NCBI GenBank assembly: GCA_040881685.1
Contig: JBBECS010000050.1
Coordinates: 75,588 to 139,587 of the forward strand
Direction: 5' to 3'
Length of the DNA: 64,000 bases
Source: Acidimicrobiia bacterium
GTDB lineage: Bacteria; Actinomycetota; Acidimicrobiia; IMCC26256; PALSA-555
Below the pieces are notes generated by a model. It was not told where the DNA came from and did not search any database. It worked only from the letters and a program-made list of their open reading frames with translations. Below, piece after piece: positions 8,101 to 16,528 of the stretch. Within the stretch, counting starts at the first letter, position 1, and every line of letters starts with the position of its first letter. The position numbers and the translations under genes were made by a program.

Positions 8101-8334
8101 CTACCGGCGTGTCCGCTTGCCGCGACCACCATCGTGACGAGCCACGGTGCGCACTTCGATCCCCTGTCCGGGCTTCAACTCGGTCGTGAACACCGTCTCG
8201 GGCTGTTCGGTGAAGATCCGCCGAGCGATCTGGAGGGCTGCTGCGGTCATTCCTACATAGAGCCAACCGCGCGATCCGTCACGTAACCCGCGACGCAAAC
8301 CGGTGCGCATGAGCTTCGCGACGATCGCTGCCAT
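8101..8334 (-). CDS. Small conserved-looking protein upstream of ttuB
   Basis: A 77-residue basic protein I do not recognise. It has an amphipathic or weakly hydrophobic segment (GWLYVGMTAAALQIARRIF, about residues 23-41) followed by a beta-rich stretch (ETVFTTELKPGQGIEVRTVAR). It starts 9 bases after the stop of the 72-residue gene and ends 10 bases before the ttuB GTG, so it sits in the operon. The neat packing and the lack of any competing frame support it as a real gene. Confidence 0.65.
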   Translation of the reverse strand: MAAIVAKLMRTGLRRGLRDGSRGWLYVGMTAAALQIARRIFTEQPETVFTTELKPGQGIEVRTVARHDGGRGKRTRR

Positions 8335-8343
8335 CGCCGACCC

Positions 8344-8562
8344 TCAGACGCGACGAACTTCGACGATCGTCCGGCGACGTCGACCGCGCCGACGCCCCAT
8401 CAGGTACGCGATGCCGACCGCTGCCACGGCCGCGGCCACGCCAACCCCGCGGCCGATGCCCCGAGCCGTGTCCGCGCCGGCGCGGCCCTCGCCTTGAACC
8501 TCCCGAAACTTCGCCTCCAGATCGTCACGCGTGATCGCGCGTGACACACCGACGTTGCTCAT
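8344..8562 (-). CDS. Small protein with one membrane segment
   Basis: A 72-residue protein with a charged N-terminal half (TRDDLEAKFREVQGE) and a single Ala/Val/Gly-rich hydrophobic helix (about residues 40-55) followed by an Arg-rich tail (GRRRGRRRR), which suggests a membrane anchor with a positive cytoplasmic end. Its ATG overlaps the stop of the upstream 120-residue gene (ATGA). No function is recognised. Its position suggests a membrane pair with the upstream gene. Confidence 0.7.
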   Translation of the reverse strand: MSNVGVSRAITRDDLEAKFREVQGEGRAGADTARGIGRGVGVAAAVAAVGIAYLMGRRRGRRRRTIVEVRRV

Positions 8563-8921
8563 GTCTTCTTCTCCTTGCGTTCCTTGCGCTCGCGCCGTGA
8601 ACGGCGCGCCATCCAGGTGACCATCCCGCCAACGATCAACAGAACGAACGTGATGCCGTACGGCGCCCACGACCAGTCGCCTTCGAACGTGTCGCCCGTC
8701 TCGGTTTGGAGCGCACGGAGCGCGCCAACACCCAAGAGCAACGCGCCGAGCCCCAGGAGCAACGCCCCGGCGATCCCGAACGCGATGTAGCGCCCGAGCT
8801 GACGCAAGGGCACGACCGTCTCTTGCTTGACGTACGTGACGATCAGATCGCGCAGTTCGAGCACGAGCTGCGGGAGCGGCGCGCTCGGTGCTCCTCCGGT
8901 CGCGTCGCCAGTGTCCGCCAT
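8559..8921 (-). CDS. Small two-helix membrane protein (phage-holin-family/DUF1469-like)
   Basis: A 120-residue protein with a polar N terminus, two hydrophobic helices (about residues 46-69 and 86-104) joined by an acidic loop (TETGDTFEGDW), and a Lys/Arg-rich tail. It resembles the actinobacterial putative superfamily III holin-like (DUF1469) proteins that accompany small basic membrane proteins. No phage genes are nearby, so a lysis role is not implied. It is the first gene of the ttuB-ttuA-trmI operon and follows a TAGACT -10 box by nine bases. Confidence 0.75.
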   Translation of the reverse strand: MADTGDATGGAPSAPLPQLVLELRDLIVTYVKQETVVPLRQLGRYIAFGIAGALLLGLGALLLGVGALRALQTETGDTFEGDWSWAPYGITFVLLIVGGMVTWMARRSRRERKERKEKKT

Positions 8922-8930
8922 CAGCGGGCG

Positions 8931-8936
8931 AGTCTA
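8931..8936 (-). promoter_or_regulatory. -10 box of the ttuB-ttuA-trmI operon
   Basis: TAGACT on the minus strand, nine bases before the ATG at 8921. It lies two bases beyond the start region and just outside the stop codon of the PBP4 gene, so the operon probably starts here. Confidence 0.5.
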
Positions 8937-10346
8937 CGGTTCCGAGCGACCAGGTTCCCCGGCCGGGCGCGGCACGAGCTGATCGCCCGCGGGGGCGTCG
9001 GGGAACGTGGCGATGATCGTCGCGATCTGGCTGCGCAGCCCGATCCCACCGGTCTCGGTGAAGGCTCCGTTCGCGATGAACGCGAACCGCAAAGGACGCC
9101 CGACCTCGATGAGCCCTACCAAGCCGGTGACGCCGTCCAGCGACCCGGTCTTGCCTCGGAGCTTGCCCTCGAGCACGGTCCCGTCGAGCTGCTCCACGAG
9201 CGTGCCGGACTGCCCCGCGACCGCCAGTCCGCTCCACAACGCAGCGAACTCGGGTTCGGCACCGAGATCCAACGTTGCATCGAGCAGCTGGCACGTCACC
9301 CGGTTCCCGCGGTCGAGACCGGAGCCGTCGACGATCGCGAGGTTCGCCGTTGGGAGTCCGAGCTCGTTGAGCGTCTGCGTGATCGCTTGGATACCCGCGG
9401 CGGTCGTCCCCTGTTGCGTCACCTGGAGCCCGATCTCGCGGGTGAGGAGTTCCGCTCCGAGGTTGTCGCTGGCGCTGATCATCTCGCCGATGACCGCGGA
9501 CATCGGTGGCGACTCGATCGTCGCGATCTCCACGGCCCCCTTGGGTGACGTTCCCCGATCTGCGCCGCGCCCGATCGTGACGCCGCGCGCCTCCAACAGG
9601 CGTCCGAGTTCGGCCGCCGCGAACACGGCAGGGTCCGGCACCGGGATCGGGGTCGGTTGCAGCTGGCTGAAGCCGCCGTTCACGGTCAGCGCGCCGAGCG
9701 GGCCCACCTGCCCTTCCGTGCGGTACGTGTCCTTCCACGTCGGGAGGTATCGCAACGTCTCGTAGCGCGAGTCGTCACCGACGATGCCGCCGGGAATCGT
9801 GCGCACGCCCGCAGCAACCAAGGAGTCGGCCAACGCGCTGAACGACGTGGTTGGCATGCCTCGGAGCTCGGGCAGCTGCTCTCGAAGCGCCTGCGCCTCC
9901 GGGGTCATGAGGAGGAAGTCGCCGCCGCCCACGAGCCAGAGCCGCTCGATCACACCATCCTTGGGCGCGGCCGCGGCAACGGCTCGCGTCACGAGATGCG
10001 CGTCCGCACCGAGTACAGCGAGCGCGACCGCACCCGTGACGAGCTTCTCGGTCGAGGCCGGCACGAGCGGAACGTCGGGCGAGCGCACAGCGATCGGCGC
10101 GCCCCCCTCATCGACGACGAAACATGCGTCGACTCCCACAACGGCAGCATCGAGCGCGATCTGGAGGCGTTGGCCACCAACGGCGTCGACAATCGGCTGG
10201 GGGACCCGGCGGGGTGACCACACGGGCGTGGCGACCGCTCCTCGGTTCACGGCCTCGACCGTCGCATCACTTCGTCGGATGCCGAGGAACGCGCACACGC
10301 CCGCGACCACGGCAAGCACGACGGCCAGCGTTCGAGTCGGGGTCAT
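8934..10346 (-). CDS. dacB: D-alanyl-D-alanine carboxypeptidase/endopeptidase (PBP4, DacB)
   Basis: A 470-residue peptidase of the S13 family that trims or opens peptidoglycan peptides. The three active-site motifs are present: SxxK (STEKLV, about residue 89), SxN (SASDNLGAE) and KTG (GKTGSLDG). An N-terminal hydrophobic segment (residues 4-20) is a signal or anchor sequence, so it acts outside the membrane. Its ATG overlaps the stop of the acyl-CoA synthetase alpha gene (ATGA), an unexpected operon partner. Length is typical for DacB. Confidence 0.93.
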   Translation of the reverse strand: MTPTRTLAVVLAVVAGVCAFLGIRRSDATVEAVNRGAVATPVWSPRRVPQPIVDAVGGQRLQIALDAAVVGVDACFVVDEGGAPIAVRSPDVPLVPASTEKLVTGAVALAVLGADAHLVTRAVAAAAPKDGVIERLWLVGGGDFLLMTPEAQALREQLPELRGMPTTSFSALADSLVAAGVRTIPGGIVGDDSRYETLRYLPTWKDTYRTEGQVGPLGALTVNGGFSQLQPTPIPVPDPAVFAAAELGRLLEARGVTIGRGADRGTSPKGAVEIATIESPPMSAVIGEMISASDNLGAELLTREIGLQVTQQGTTAAGIQAITQTLNELGLPTANLAIVDGSGLDRGNRVTCQLLDATLDLGAEPEFAALWSGLAVAGQSGTLVEQLDGTVLEGKLRGKTGSLDGVTGLVGLIEVGRPLRFAFIANGAFTETGGIGLRSQIATIIATFPDAPAGDQLVPRPAGEPGRSEP

Positions 10347-11830
10347 GTCGTCGTCCGCTCGCGTCGCGCGCGATGGCGTGCATAGTGCCAGAGGTGCTCC
10401 AAGGCGATCACGGCGCGATGCGCCGACGGGTAGCACAGGCGCCCGGTGGCTCGAACCGTGCGCGGGCCGGCATTCGAGGGATCCGTGACCGCGAGCTCGG
10501 TTGCAGTGAGGACTGGCTTCCCTGTCGTCGCGCTGACGTCGGCCGCGGCTTCGGCGAAGCGTTCGTCTTGACGCTCGTGGTACGCAACGATGCGCTCGAG
10601 CCCGTGAGCCGGCCAAAACCGCCCGTCGCGCATGAGACGCGCCTGGTTCGACTGGATCCCAAGCCCGAGATAGATCACCGCGTCGACATCGTCGTGTCGC
10701 GCGACGAGATCGAGCACCTCGGGGATCGTGTCGCGCGTCTCGGCCCCGGCGAAGTCGATTGGGTTGCTGCGACTCCAGCGCGGCGGCAGGCGAAGGTCGA
10801 TCTCGGCGCGGAGGTCGTCTGGGAGCGCGACGAGATCGAGTGACGAGCGGCTGATCACATCAGCGGTGACGACTCCCCACCCGCCCGCCGTGGTCACGAC
10901 GGCGACACGCGGCCCGCGTGGGAGTGGTTGCGTCGCGAATGTGGCTGCCGCGTCGAACGCTTCCTCGATCGTGGCGGTCCTGGTGATGCCGGCTTGGCGA
11001 CACATGCCGTCGAAGACACGATCGTCTGAGGCGAGCGCACCAGTGTGGGAAGAAGCAGCACGCGCTCCGCCGCCGGTCGTACCACCCTTGAGGAGCACGA
11101 GCGGCATGGCTGCTGAGGCCGATCGCGCCCGGTCGAAGAAGGTCCGACCGTCGCCCACATCCTCTACATACGCCAATGCGACTCGCGTCTCGGGATCGGA
11201 GGCGTAGTACTCGAGGAGGTCGGCCACGGTGACGACTGCGGCGTTCCCGGCCGAGACGGCGCGACTGACGCCCACTCCTGTTGCCACCGCGTAGTTCTGG
11301 AACGAGGACACGAAGTTGCCCGACTGGCTCGCGATCCCGATTGGGCCTCGCGGCGGGTTCGGAGCGACGATCTGGGCACACAGCTGCGCGGGCGTCGATA
11401 CCACCCCTTGCCCGTTCGGGCCGACGAGCAGGATTCCGAGCTCTCGAGCCACCGCGACGAGCTCGGCTTCGGCGGCGCGCCCCTCCGGCCCCGCCTCGCC
11501 ATAGCCCGCTGACGTGACGAAGGCGGCGCGCGCGCCCCGGGCCGCGCATGCGCGCAGCAGCTCCACGTTCGCCGCGGCCGGCGTGCAGACGAAGACCAGG
11601 TCGAAGACGGCGTCCTCGGGCAGGTCAGCGACGGAGGGCGCCATCGGGACACCCAGCACCTCGCCACCATCGAGGTTCGTCCCGAACACGGAGCCCGCGT
11701 ATCCCTGCGTGAGGATGTTGTGGAGCGCGACGAAGCCGAACTTGCCCGGGTGGTTGGACACGCCGGCGACGAGGACACCTCGGGGCGCGAAGAGCGCGTC
11801 GAAGTCTCCGGATCGCTCGGCTTCGGTCAT
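10343..11830 (-). CDS. ADP-forming acyl-CoA synthetase, alpha subunit
   Basis: A 495-residue protein with an N-terminal CoA-binding Rossmann domain (GVLVAGVSNHPGKFG at about 18) and a succinyl-CoA synthetase-like ligase domain. The phosphohistidine is in SSHTGALAS near residue 260. Together with the ATP-grasp protein encoded just upstream it forms the split version of NDP-forming acetyl/acyl-CoA synthetase, which makes an acyl-CoA from acid, CoA and ATP or the reverse with ATP gain. Overlaps of four bases join it to both neighbours. The substrate is unknown. Confidence 0.88.
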   Translation of the reverse strand: MTEAERSGDFDALFAPRGVLVAGVSNHPGKFGFVALHNILTQGYAGSVFGTNLDGGEVLGVPMAPSVADLPEDAVFDLVFVCTPAAANVELLRACAARGARAAFVTSAGYGEAGPEGRAAEAELVAVARELGILLVGPNGQGVVSTPAQLCAQIVAPNPPRGPIGIASQSGNFVSSFQNYAVATGVGVSRAVSAGNAAVVTVADLLEYYASDPETRVALAYVEDVGDGRTFFDRARSASAAMPLVLLKGGTTGGGARAASSHTGALASDDRVFDGMCRQAGITRTATIEEAFDAAATFATQPLPRGPRVAVVTTAGGWGVVTADVISRSSLDLVALPDDLRAEIDLRLPPRWSRSNPIDFAGAETRDTIPEVLDLVARHDDVDAVIYLGLGIQSNQARLMRDGRFWPAHGLERIVAYHERQDERFAEAAADVSATTGKPVLTATELAVTDPSNAGPRTVRATGRLCYPSAHRAVIALEHLWHYARHRARRERTTT

Positions 11831-12525
11831 GCACCGACCTCGACCAACGCGTCCACGGCAACCGGTCGGCCGTTCGCGATCACGAGCGGGTTCACGTCGA
11901 CCGACTCGATGTCCGGGCGTGCGACGGCGAGTCGCGAGAGTCCTTGCAAGACTTCTGCCACGGCCTGTCGGTCGAGGGCAGCCTCACCGCGTATCGCGCT
12001 GAGCAGCGCTTGGCCATCGAGCGCGTCGAGCATCTCGAGTGCGTCGACCTCGTCAATCGGGACGAGGGCAAACGCCACATCGGCGAGTGCTTCCGCGTAC
12101 ACACCACCGATCCCGACCATGACGCACGGCCCGAACTGCGGGTCTCGGTGCACGCCCGCGATGAGCTCCCGGCTACCGCTCACCATCGCCGCGACGAGCA
12201 AGGTGACGTCGCCATCCTCGGGACGAGTGTTGGCAAGCAGCTCGACCGCGGCCGACTCCACCGCGTGTGGCGTCGTGAGCGAGAGCCGCACGAGTCCGCG
12301 CTCCGTCTTGTGGGCGATGCCCTCGCCGTTGATCTTCAGCGCCACCGGGTAACCGAGCTCCTCGGCGGCACCTGCCGCTGCGGCGGGGTCCGCGGCCACG
12401 AGCTCGTCCACCACCGGGACGCCGAACTCGGCCACCAGTCGTTTCGACTCGTGCTCACTCAACATGCGCCCCACGACGGGTCGCCCCTCAGACAGCGCGC
12501 TCGTGGCCGCGCCAGAACTCGTCAC
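11827..12525 (-). CDS. ADP-forming acyl-CoA synthetase, beta subunit (ATP-grasp)
   Basis: A 232-residue ATP-grasp protein with LSEHESKRLVAEFGVPV, the lysine motif GYPVALKI, the ELIAGVHRDPQFGPCVMVG block and the terminal DVNPLV motif, all typical of the ATP-binding half of NDP-forming acyl-CoA synthetases. The ATG at 12525 would overlap the upstream ligase gene by 38 bases and supplies the usual SEGR lead; a later ATG at 12465 is possible. It probably works with the alpha subunit encoded immediately downstream. Confidence 0.87.
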   Translation of the reverse strand: MTSSGAATSALSEGRPVVGRMLSEHESKRLVAEFGVPVVDELVAADPAAAAGAAEELGYPVALKINGEGIAHKTERGLVRLSLTTPHAVESAAVELLANTRPEDGDVTLLVAAMVSGSRELIAGVHRDPQFGPCVMVGIGGVYAEALADVAFALVPIDEVDALEMLDALDGQALLSAIRGEAALDRQAVAEVLQGLSRLAVARPDIESVDVNPLVIANGRPVAVDALVEVGA

Positions 12526-14038
12526 GGAGCGTCCGCTTCAGCAGCTTGCCGGCGTCGGTACGCGGGAGCTCGGCGCGGATCTCGAACGTGCGCGGTCGCT
12601 TGTAGCCGGCGAGTCGCCCGGCAACGAAGGCGTGCAAGTCGTCTGGCGTCGGCGCGGTTCCTACCTTCGGCTGGACGATCGCGTACACGCTCTCGCCCCA
12701 CTCGTCATCGGGTATCCCGAAGACGGCAGCGTCGAGGACGTCGGGATGTTCGTGCAGCACCGCTTCGATCTCGGCCGGATAGATGTTCACACCGCCGGAG
12801 ATGATCATGTCCTTCTTGCGGTCGCAGATGTGCACGTATCCCTCGTCATCGAGGTACGCCACGTCGCCGACGGACTTCCACTCTCCCCCGCTCAGCTCTG
12901 GGAGCCGTTCCTCCGTCCGGTGGTACCCGTCCATCGCTAGCCGCGTGCGGATGAACAGCTCGCCAGGTTCATCGACTGCAGCTTCGACGCCGTCGTCCCG
13001 CACGATCTTCACGTCGATCGCGCCGTAGGTCTTCCCACACGATCCGGGTTTGCGGAGCTGGTCCTCGGGCTTGAGCACGGTCACGACACCGAGCTCGGTC
13101 GATCCGTACACCTCGTAGAGGAAGCCGTCGCCGAGCTTCTCGATCACTTCCTGCTTCAACGCGTATGGCACGGGCGCAGCGTTCGCGACGAGCGAGCGCA
13201 TGGTGGAAAGTTCAGCCTTCGCGAGCTCCTCGGCTGGCAGGCTCACGATGCGCTTGAGCTGTGTCGGCGCCGAGAACGAGTTCGTGACCCCGTAGTCCTT
13301 GACGAGACGAAGCCACGCGACCGGGTCGAAGCGTCGGAGGACCACCACGAGGCATCCGAGTGTGTGGTTCAGCGACGCCCACGCCAACGGTCCCGAGTGG
13401 TACAGCGGTCCGGTCGTGACATGGACCTCGTTGCCCGGTTGGAGCCCGATCTCGGACAACAGCGTGAGCACCGTCTCGGGATCGGTACTCGTGCGCAGCG
13501 CGCCCTTGGGCTTCCCCGTCGTGCCTGACGTGTAGATCATCGCGGCGCCGGCGCTCGCATCTGGTGCAGCCTTTGGCTCGGTTGTGGGCTGACCCTCGAG
13601 CGTCTCCGCCCATGAGCGCATCCCAGCCGGCACGTCGCCGCCGTACACGATCACCTCGCGCAGCTTCGGCAACTGATCCCGGACGCTTGCCAGCATCGGG
13701 GCCTGCTCGGCGTCGATGACGACCAGCGTGGCGTCGGAGTTGTCAATCACGTACGCCATCTCGTCGGCGGTGAACCGGTACGACAGCGGCACCGCGACCA
13801 GCAAGCTCTTTCGAGCGGCGTGGATCGTCACCAGCACTTCGAGCGAGTTGGGCCCGCACCACACCAGACGCTCACCCGGCCGTGCGCCGAGCGCGAGCAT
13901 GCCGTTCGCGAGCTGGTTGACCTGCGCATCGAGCTCGGCGAACGTCGTGATCGATGGCCGACCGCCGCCGGCCGCGTCGACGATGACGGCGGGTGACTCA
14001 CCGATCGCGGCGGCGTGCATCGTCAGAGGATCAGGCAC
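12488..14038 (-). CDS. AMP-forming acyl-CoA synthetase (FadD-like)
   Basis: A 516-residue acyl-adenylate-forming enzyme that activates a carboxylic acid with ATP and CoA. The phosphate-binding loop YTSGTTGKPKG is near residue 173, the adenine motif YGSTE near 317, and the C-terminal lysine in TDAGKLLKR near 500. It is the first gene of the minus-strand operon with the ADP-forming synthetase and dacB. The start is GTG at 14038; a second ATG follows six codons later. The chain length or type of acid is not predictable. Confidence 0.92.
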   Translation of the reverse strand: MPDPLTMHAAAIGESPAVIVDAAGGGRPSITTFAELDAQVNQLANGMLALGARPGERLVWCGPNSLEVLVTIHAARKSLLVAVPLSYRFTADEMAYVIDNSDATLVVIDAEQAPMLASVRDQLPKLREVIVYGGDVPAGMRSWAETLEGQPTTEPKAAPDASAGAAMIYTSGTTGKPKGALRTSTDPETVLTLLSEIGLQPGNEVHVTTGPLYHSGPLAWASLNHTLGCLVVVLRRFDPVAWLRLVKDYGVTNSFSAPTQLKRIVSLPAEELAKAELSTMRSLVANAAPVPYALKQEVIEKLGDGFLYEVYGSTELGVVTVLKPEDQLRKPGSCGKTYGAIDVKIVRDDGVEAAVDEPGELFIRTRLAMDGYHRTEERLPELSGGEWKSVGDVAYLDDEGYVHICDRKKDMIISGGVNIYPAEIEAVLHEHPDVLDAAVFGIPDDEWGESVYAIVQPKVGTAPTPDDLHAFVAGRLAGYKRPRTFEIRAELPRTDAGKLLKRTLRDEFWRGHERAV

Positions 14039-14114
14039 TCTCGCTGTGCTCCCACTCGTCTCGAGCTTGTCGACCGGCTCTGCTCAGCCCGCCGCGTCGG
14101 CACCAAAGCGCCGG

Positions 14115-14120
14115 TAGCCT
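14115..14120 (+). promoter_or_regulatory. -10 box of nagA (leaderless)
   Basis: TAGCCT, exactly six bases before the GTG at 14127. Confidence 0.6.
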
Positions 14121-14126
14121 ACGTCG

Positions 14127-15248
14127 GTGGCCGCGACGACCGTGCTCGCCGCGGTCATCTGCCCTCCCGGTCCTCCACGCGTCGGTTGGGTCGCGATCGC
14201 CGACGGGATCATCGTGGAGGTCGGCGATGGGCGGCCCCCGGGCGGAGCACACGACCTCGGGTCAAAGATCCTGGCGCCGGGCTTCATCGACCTCCAGGTC
14301 AACGGTGTTCGCGACGTCGACTTTCGTACCGCAACACAGGAGCAGTGGCGACGCGCAAGCAACGCGCTGGCGCGATGCGGGACGACCGCGTTCTGCCCGA
14401 CATTTGTCAGCACAAACCTCGCCGACTACGACGCAATGCTCACCCGCGCCGCGGCAGCACGCGCCGACTCAGCCGCCGAGCCCGGCCACGCGTCGATCCT
14501 CGGCATCCATCTGGAAGGACCGTTCCTCGGTGGAGCACCGGGCGCGCACCGGCGCGACGTGCTCGTGCCCGCGGACCTGGCCTGGCTGAACGCGCTCCTG
14601 CTCACACACGCCGACCTCGTGCGAGTCGTGACGCTCGCTCCCGAGGCCGATCTGGGTCTCACGGCGACCCGAACCCTCAGCACCGCCGGGGTGATCGTGG
14701 CCCTGGGTCATTCGACAGCTACGTACGACGAGGCCATCGCAGCTGCGGATGCGGGCGCGACGGTCGTCACGCACCTGTTCAACGGAATGGGTCCGTTCCA
14801 TCACCGCGAACCTGGGCTCGTCGGTGCCGCGCTCGATGACGACCGCCTCACTCCAACATTGATCGCGGATCTCGTGCACGTGCACCCCGCGTCACTCCGT
14901 CTGGCCATCGCGCGCAAGGCGAACATCGCCCTGGTGAGCGACGTCGTCGCCGACGACGGGCACGACCAGGAAGCTGTTCGAACGGCCGACGGCCGGCTCG
15001 CGGGAGCAACGACGCTGCTCGACCGCGCCGTTGGAAACGTCGTCATGCTCGGCGAGTCGATCGAACGGGCGATCACGATGGCCACCGCGGTTCCGGCTCG
15101 AGTCGCAGGGTTCGGCGACCGCGGCACGATCGCCGTCGGCAATCGGGCCGATCTCGTGGCACTCGACCCCACATCACTCACCGTCGAGGACGTCTGGATC
15201 GCGGGCGATCACGTTCGCGACAACCCGCGATCTAGCGTGTCAGCGTGA
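14127..15248 (+). CDS. nagA: N-acetylglucosamine-6-phosphate deacetylase
   Basis: A 373-residue amidohydrolase that removes acetate from GlcNAc-6-phosphate in amino-sugar recycling. Family signs are the FIDLQVNG strand (about 55), HLEGPFLGG (about 130), the metal ligands GHSTATYDEA (about 195) and THLFNGMGPFHHR (about 217), and SDVVADDGHD (about 273) where the catalytic Asp lies. The GTG start follows a TAGCCT -10 box by six bases. Its stop overlaps the start of the FIST-domain gene (GTGA). No nagB is in the window. Confidence 0.92.
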   Translation: MAATTVLAAVICPPGPPRVGWVAIADGIIVEVGDGRPPGGAHDLGSKILAPGFIDLQVNGVRDVDFRTATQEQWRRASNALARCGTTAFCPTFVSTNLADYDAMLTRAAAARADSAAEPGHASILGIHLEGPFLGGAPGAHRRDVLVPADLAWLNALLLTHADLVRVVTLAPEADLGLTATRTLSTAGVIVALGHSTATYDEAIAAADAGATVVTHLFNGMGPFHHREPGLVGAALDDDRLTPTLIADLVHVHPASLRLAIARKANIALVSDVVADDGHDQEAVRTADGRLAGATTLLDRAVGNVVMLGESIERAITMATAVPARVAGFGDRGTIAVGNRADLVALDPTSLTVEDVWIAGDHVRDNPRSSVSA

Positions 15249-16384
15249 ACCAGTTCGCGGCCGCACTGTCGCGGCATCCGCTCGCTGCACACGCGGTGGG
15301 CGAGACGGCGGGCTCGGTCATGGAGCAGCTCGACGGTGAGGACCCCGATCTCGTCGTCTGCTTCGCGTCACCGCACTTCGTCGGCGCGCTCGACGACCTC
15401 GTTCATGCGTTGCGCAACCTCTTGAACCCGCGCGTGCTGCTCGGCGCCACCACCGTGGCCGTGATCGGCAACGCCGAGGAGGTCGAGGACGAACCGGCGT
15501 TCTCGTTGTTCGCGGCGTCCCTGCCCGAAGCACAGATCACACCGACGACCCTGACCGTGGAGCAGACGCCAGACGGTCCCGCCATCGTCGGCTGGCCCGA
15601 CCTCGATGGCGCACCACCCACGCTGCTGCTCCTCGCCGATCCATTCACCTTTCCGGTCGATGCGTTTCTGCGACGGCTCGACGAGGACCGCCCCGGCTTG
15701 CGCATCGTCGGCGGTGTCGCATCGGCCAACATGCGCCCCGGCGGGAACCGTGTCGTCCTCGACGCTGACGTGCGCGAGACCGGGGCAGTGGGCGTGTTCA
15801 TCGACGGCGCGGACATCGAACCGGTCGTGTCTCAAGGCTGCCGTCCCATCGGCCAGCCCTTCGTCGTGACCAGTGCGGAACGAAACTTCATCGCCGAGCT
15901 CGGTGGGCGCCCGGCAATCGAGCGATTGCAGGAGCTCGCGGAAGGGCTCGAAGAGGAAGACCGAGAGCTCGTCCGCCACGGCCTGCACCTCGGCGTGGTC
16001 GTCGACGAGCATCAGCCATCCTTCGGTCGAGGGGACTTTCTCGTGCGCAACATCGTCGGTGCGGACCGTACGACCGGCGCGCTCGCGTTGGGCGACGAGG
16101 TGGCCGTGGGCCAGACCGTCCAGTTCCAGGTGCGCGACGCGGCTGCGGCCGACGAGGATCTGCGGTCGCTCCTCGCGGACGCCGCGGCTGCAGCTGCGCT
16201 CGTCTTCACCTGCAACGGGCGGGGCCGGCATCTCTTCGGAGTGCCTGACCACGACGCCGGGGTCGTGGCCGAGCTCCTCGGGCCCATCCCCGCCGCCGGT
16301 GCCTTCTGCGCGGGCGAGATCGGGCCGATCGGTGGCCGCAACTTCCTGCACGGCTTCACCGCGAGCCTCGCCCTGTTCACGTGA
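15245..16384 (+). CDS. FIST-domain protein
   Basis: A 379-residue protein with the FIST N-terminal (about 30-220) and FIST C-terminal (about 225-365) domains, a proposed small-ligand-sensing unit found alone or attached to signalling proteins. Recognisable parts are GGVASANMRPGGNRVVLD and the closing GAFCAGEIGPIGGRNFLHGF. There is no attached output domain and no signal peptide. It overlaps nagA by four bases, so an amino-sugar or cell-wall-fragment ligand is an attractive but unproven guess. Confidence 0.85.
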   Translation: MNQFAAALSRHPLAAHAVGETAGSVMEQLDGEDPDLVVCFASPHFVGALDDLVHALRNLLNPRVLLGATTVAVIGNAEEVEDEPAFSLFAASLPEAQITPTTLTVEQTPDGPAIVGWPDLDGAPPTLLLLADPFTFPVDAFLRRLDEDRPGLRIVGGVASANMRPGGNRVVLDADVRETGAVGVFIDGADIEPVVSQGCRPIGQPFVVTSAERNFIAELGGRPAIERLQELAEGLEEEDRELVRHGLHLGVVVDEHQPSFGRGDFLVRNIVGADRTTGALALGDEVAVGQTVQFQVRDAAAADEDLRSLLADAAAAAALVFTCNGRGRHLFGVPDHDAGVVAELLGPIPAAGAFCAGEIGPIGGRNFLHGFTASLALFT

Positions 16385-16478
16385 TCCAATCTTCGGGTAC
16401 TCCAGCTCATATGGCACGCCACGATTCGCTTGCCGCGCCATAGTGGAGATCGGAGCAGCCGAGCGCTCCCAACGGGAC

Positions 16479-16499
16479 GGGGCCGGGTAACCCGGCCCC
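16479..16499. terminator. hairpin between the FIST and transketolase genes
   Basis: A perfect 9-bp stem (GGGGCCGGG/CCCGGCCCC, loop TAA) 30 bases before the transketolase ribosome binding region. It may end the nagA-FIST transcript or act in the tkt leader. Confidence 0.45.
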
Positions 16500-16528
16500 G
16501 AGCGAACGCGACCATGAAGGAGGAACGG

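Noticed and set aside
8559-8921. A prophage remnant because of the holin-like protein.
   Set aside because: No other phage gene is nearby, and such two-helix proteins are common chromosomal genes in actinobacteria.
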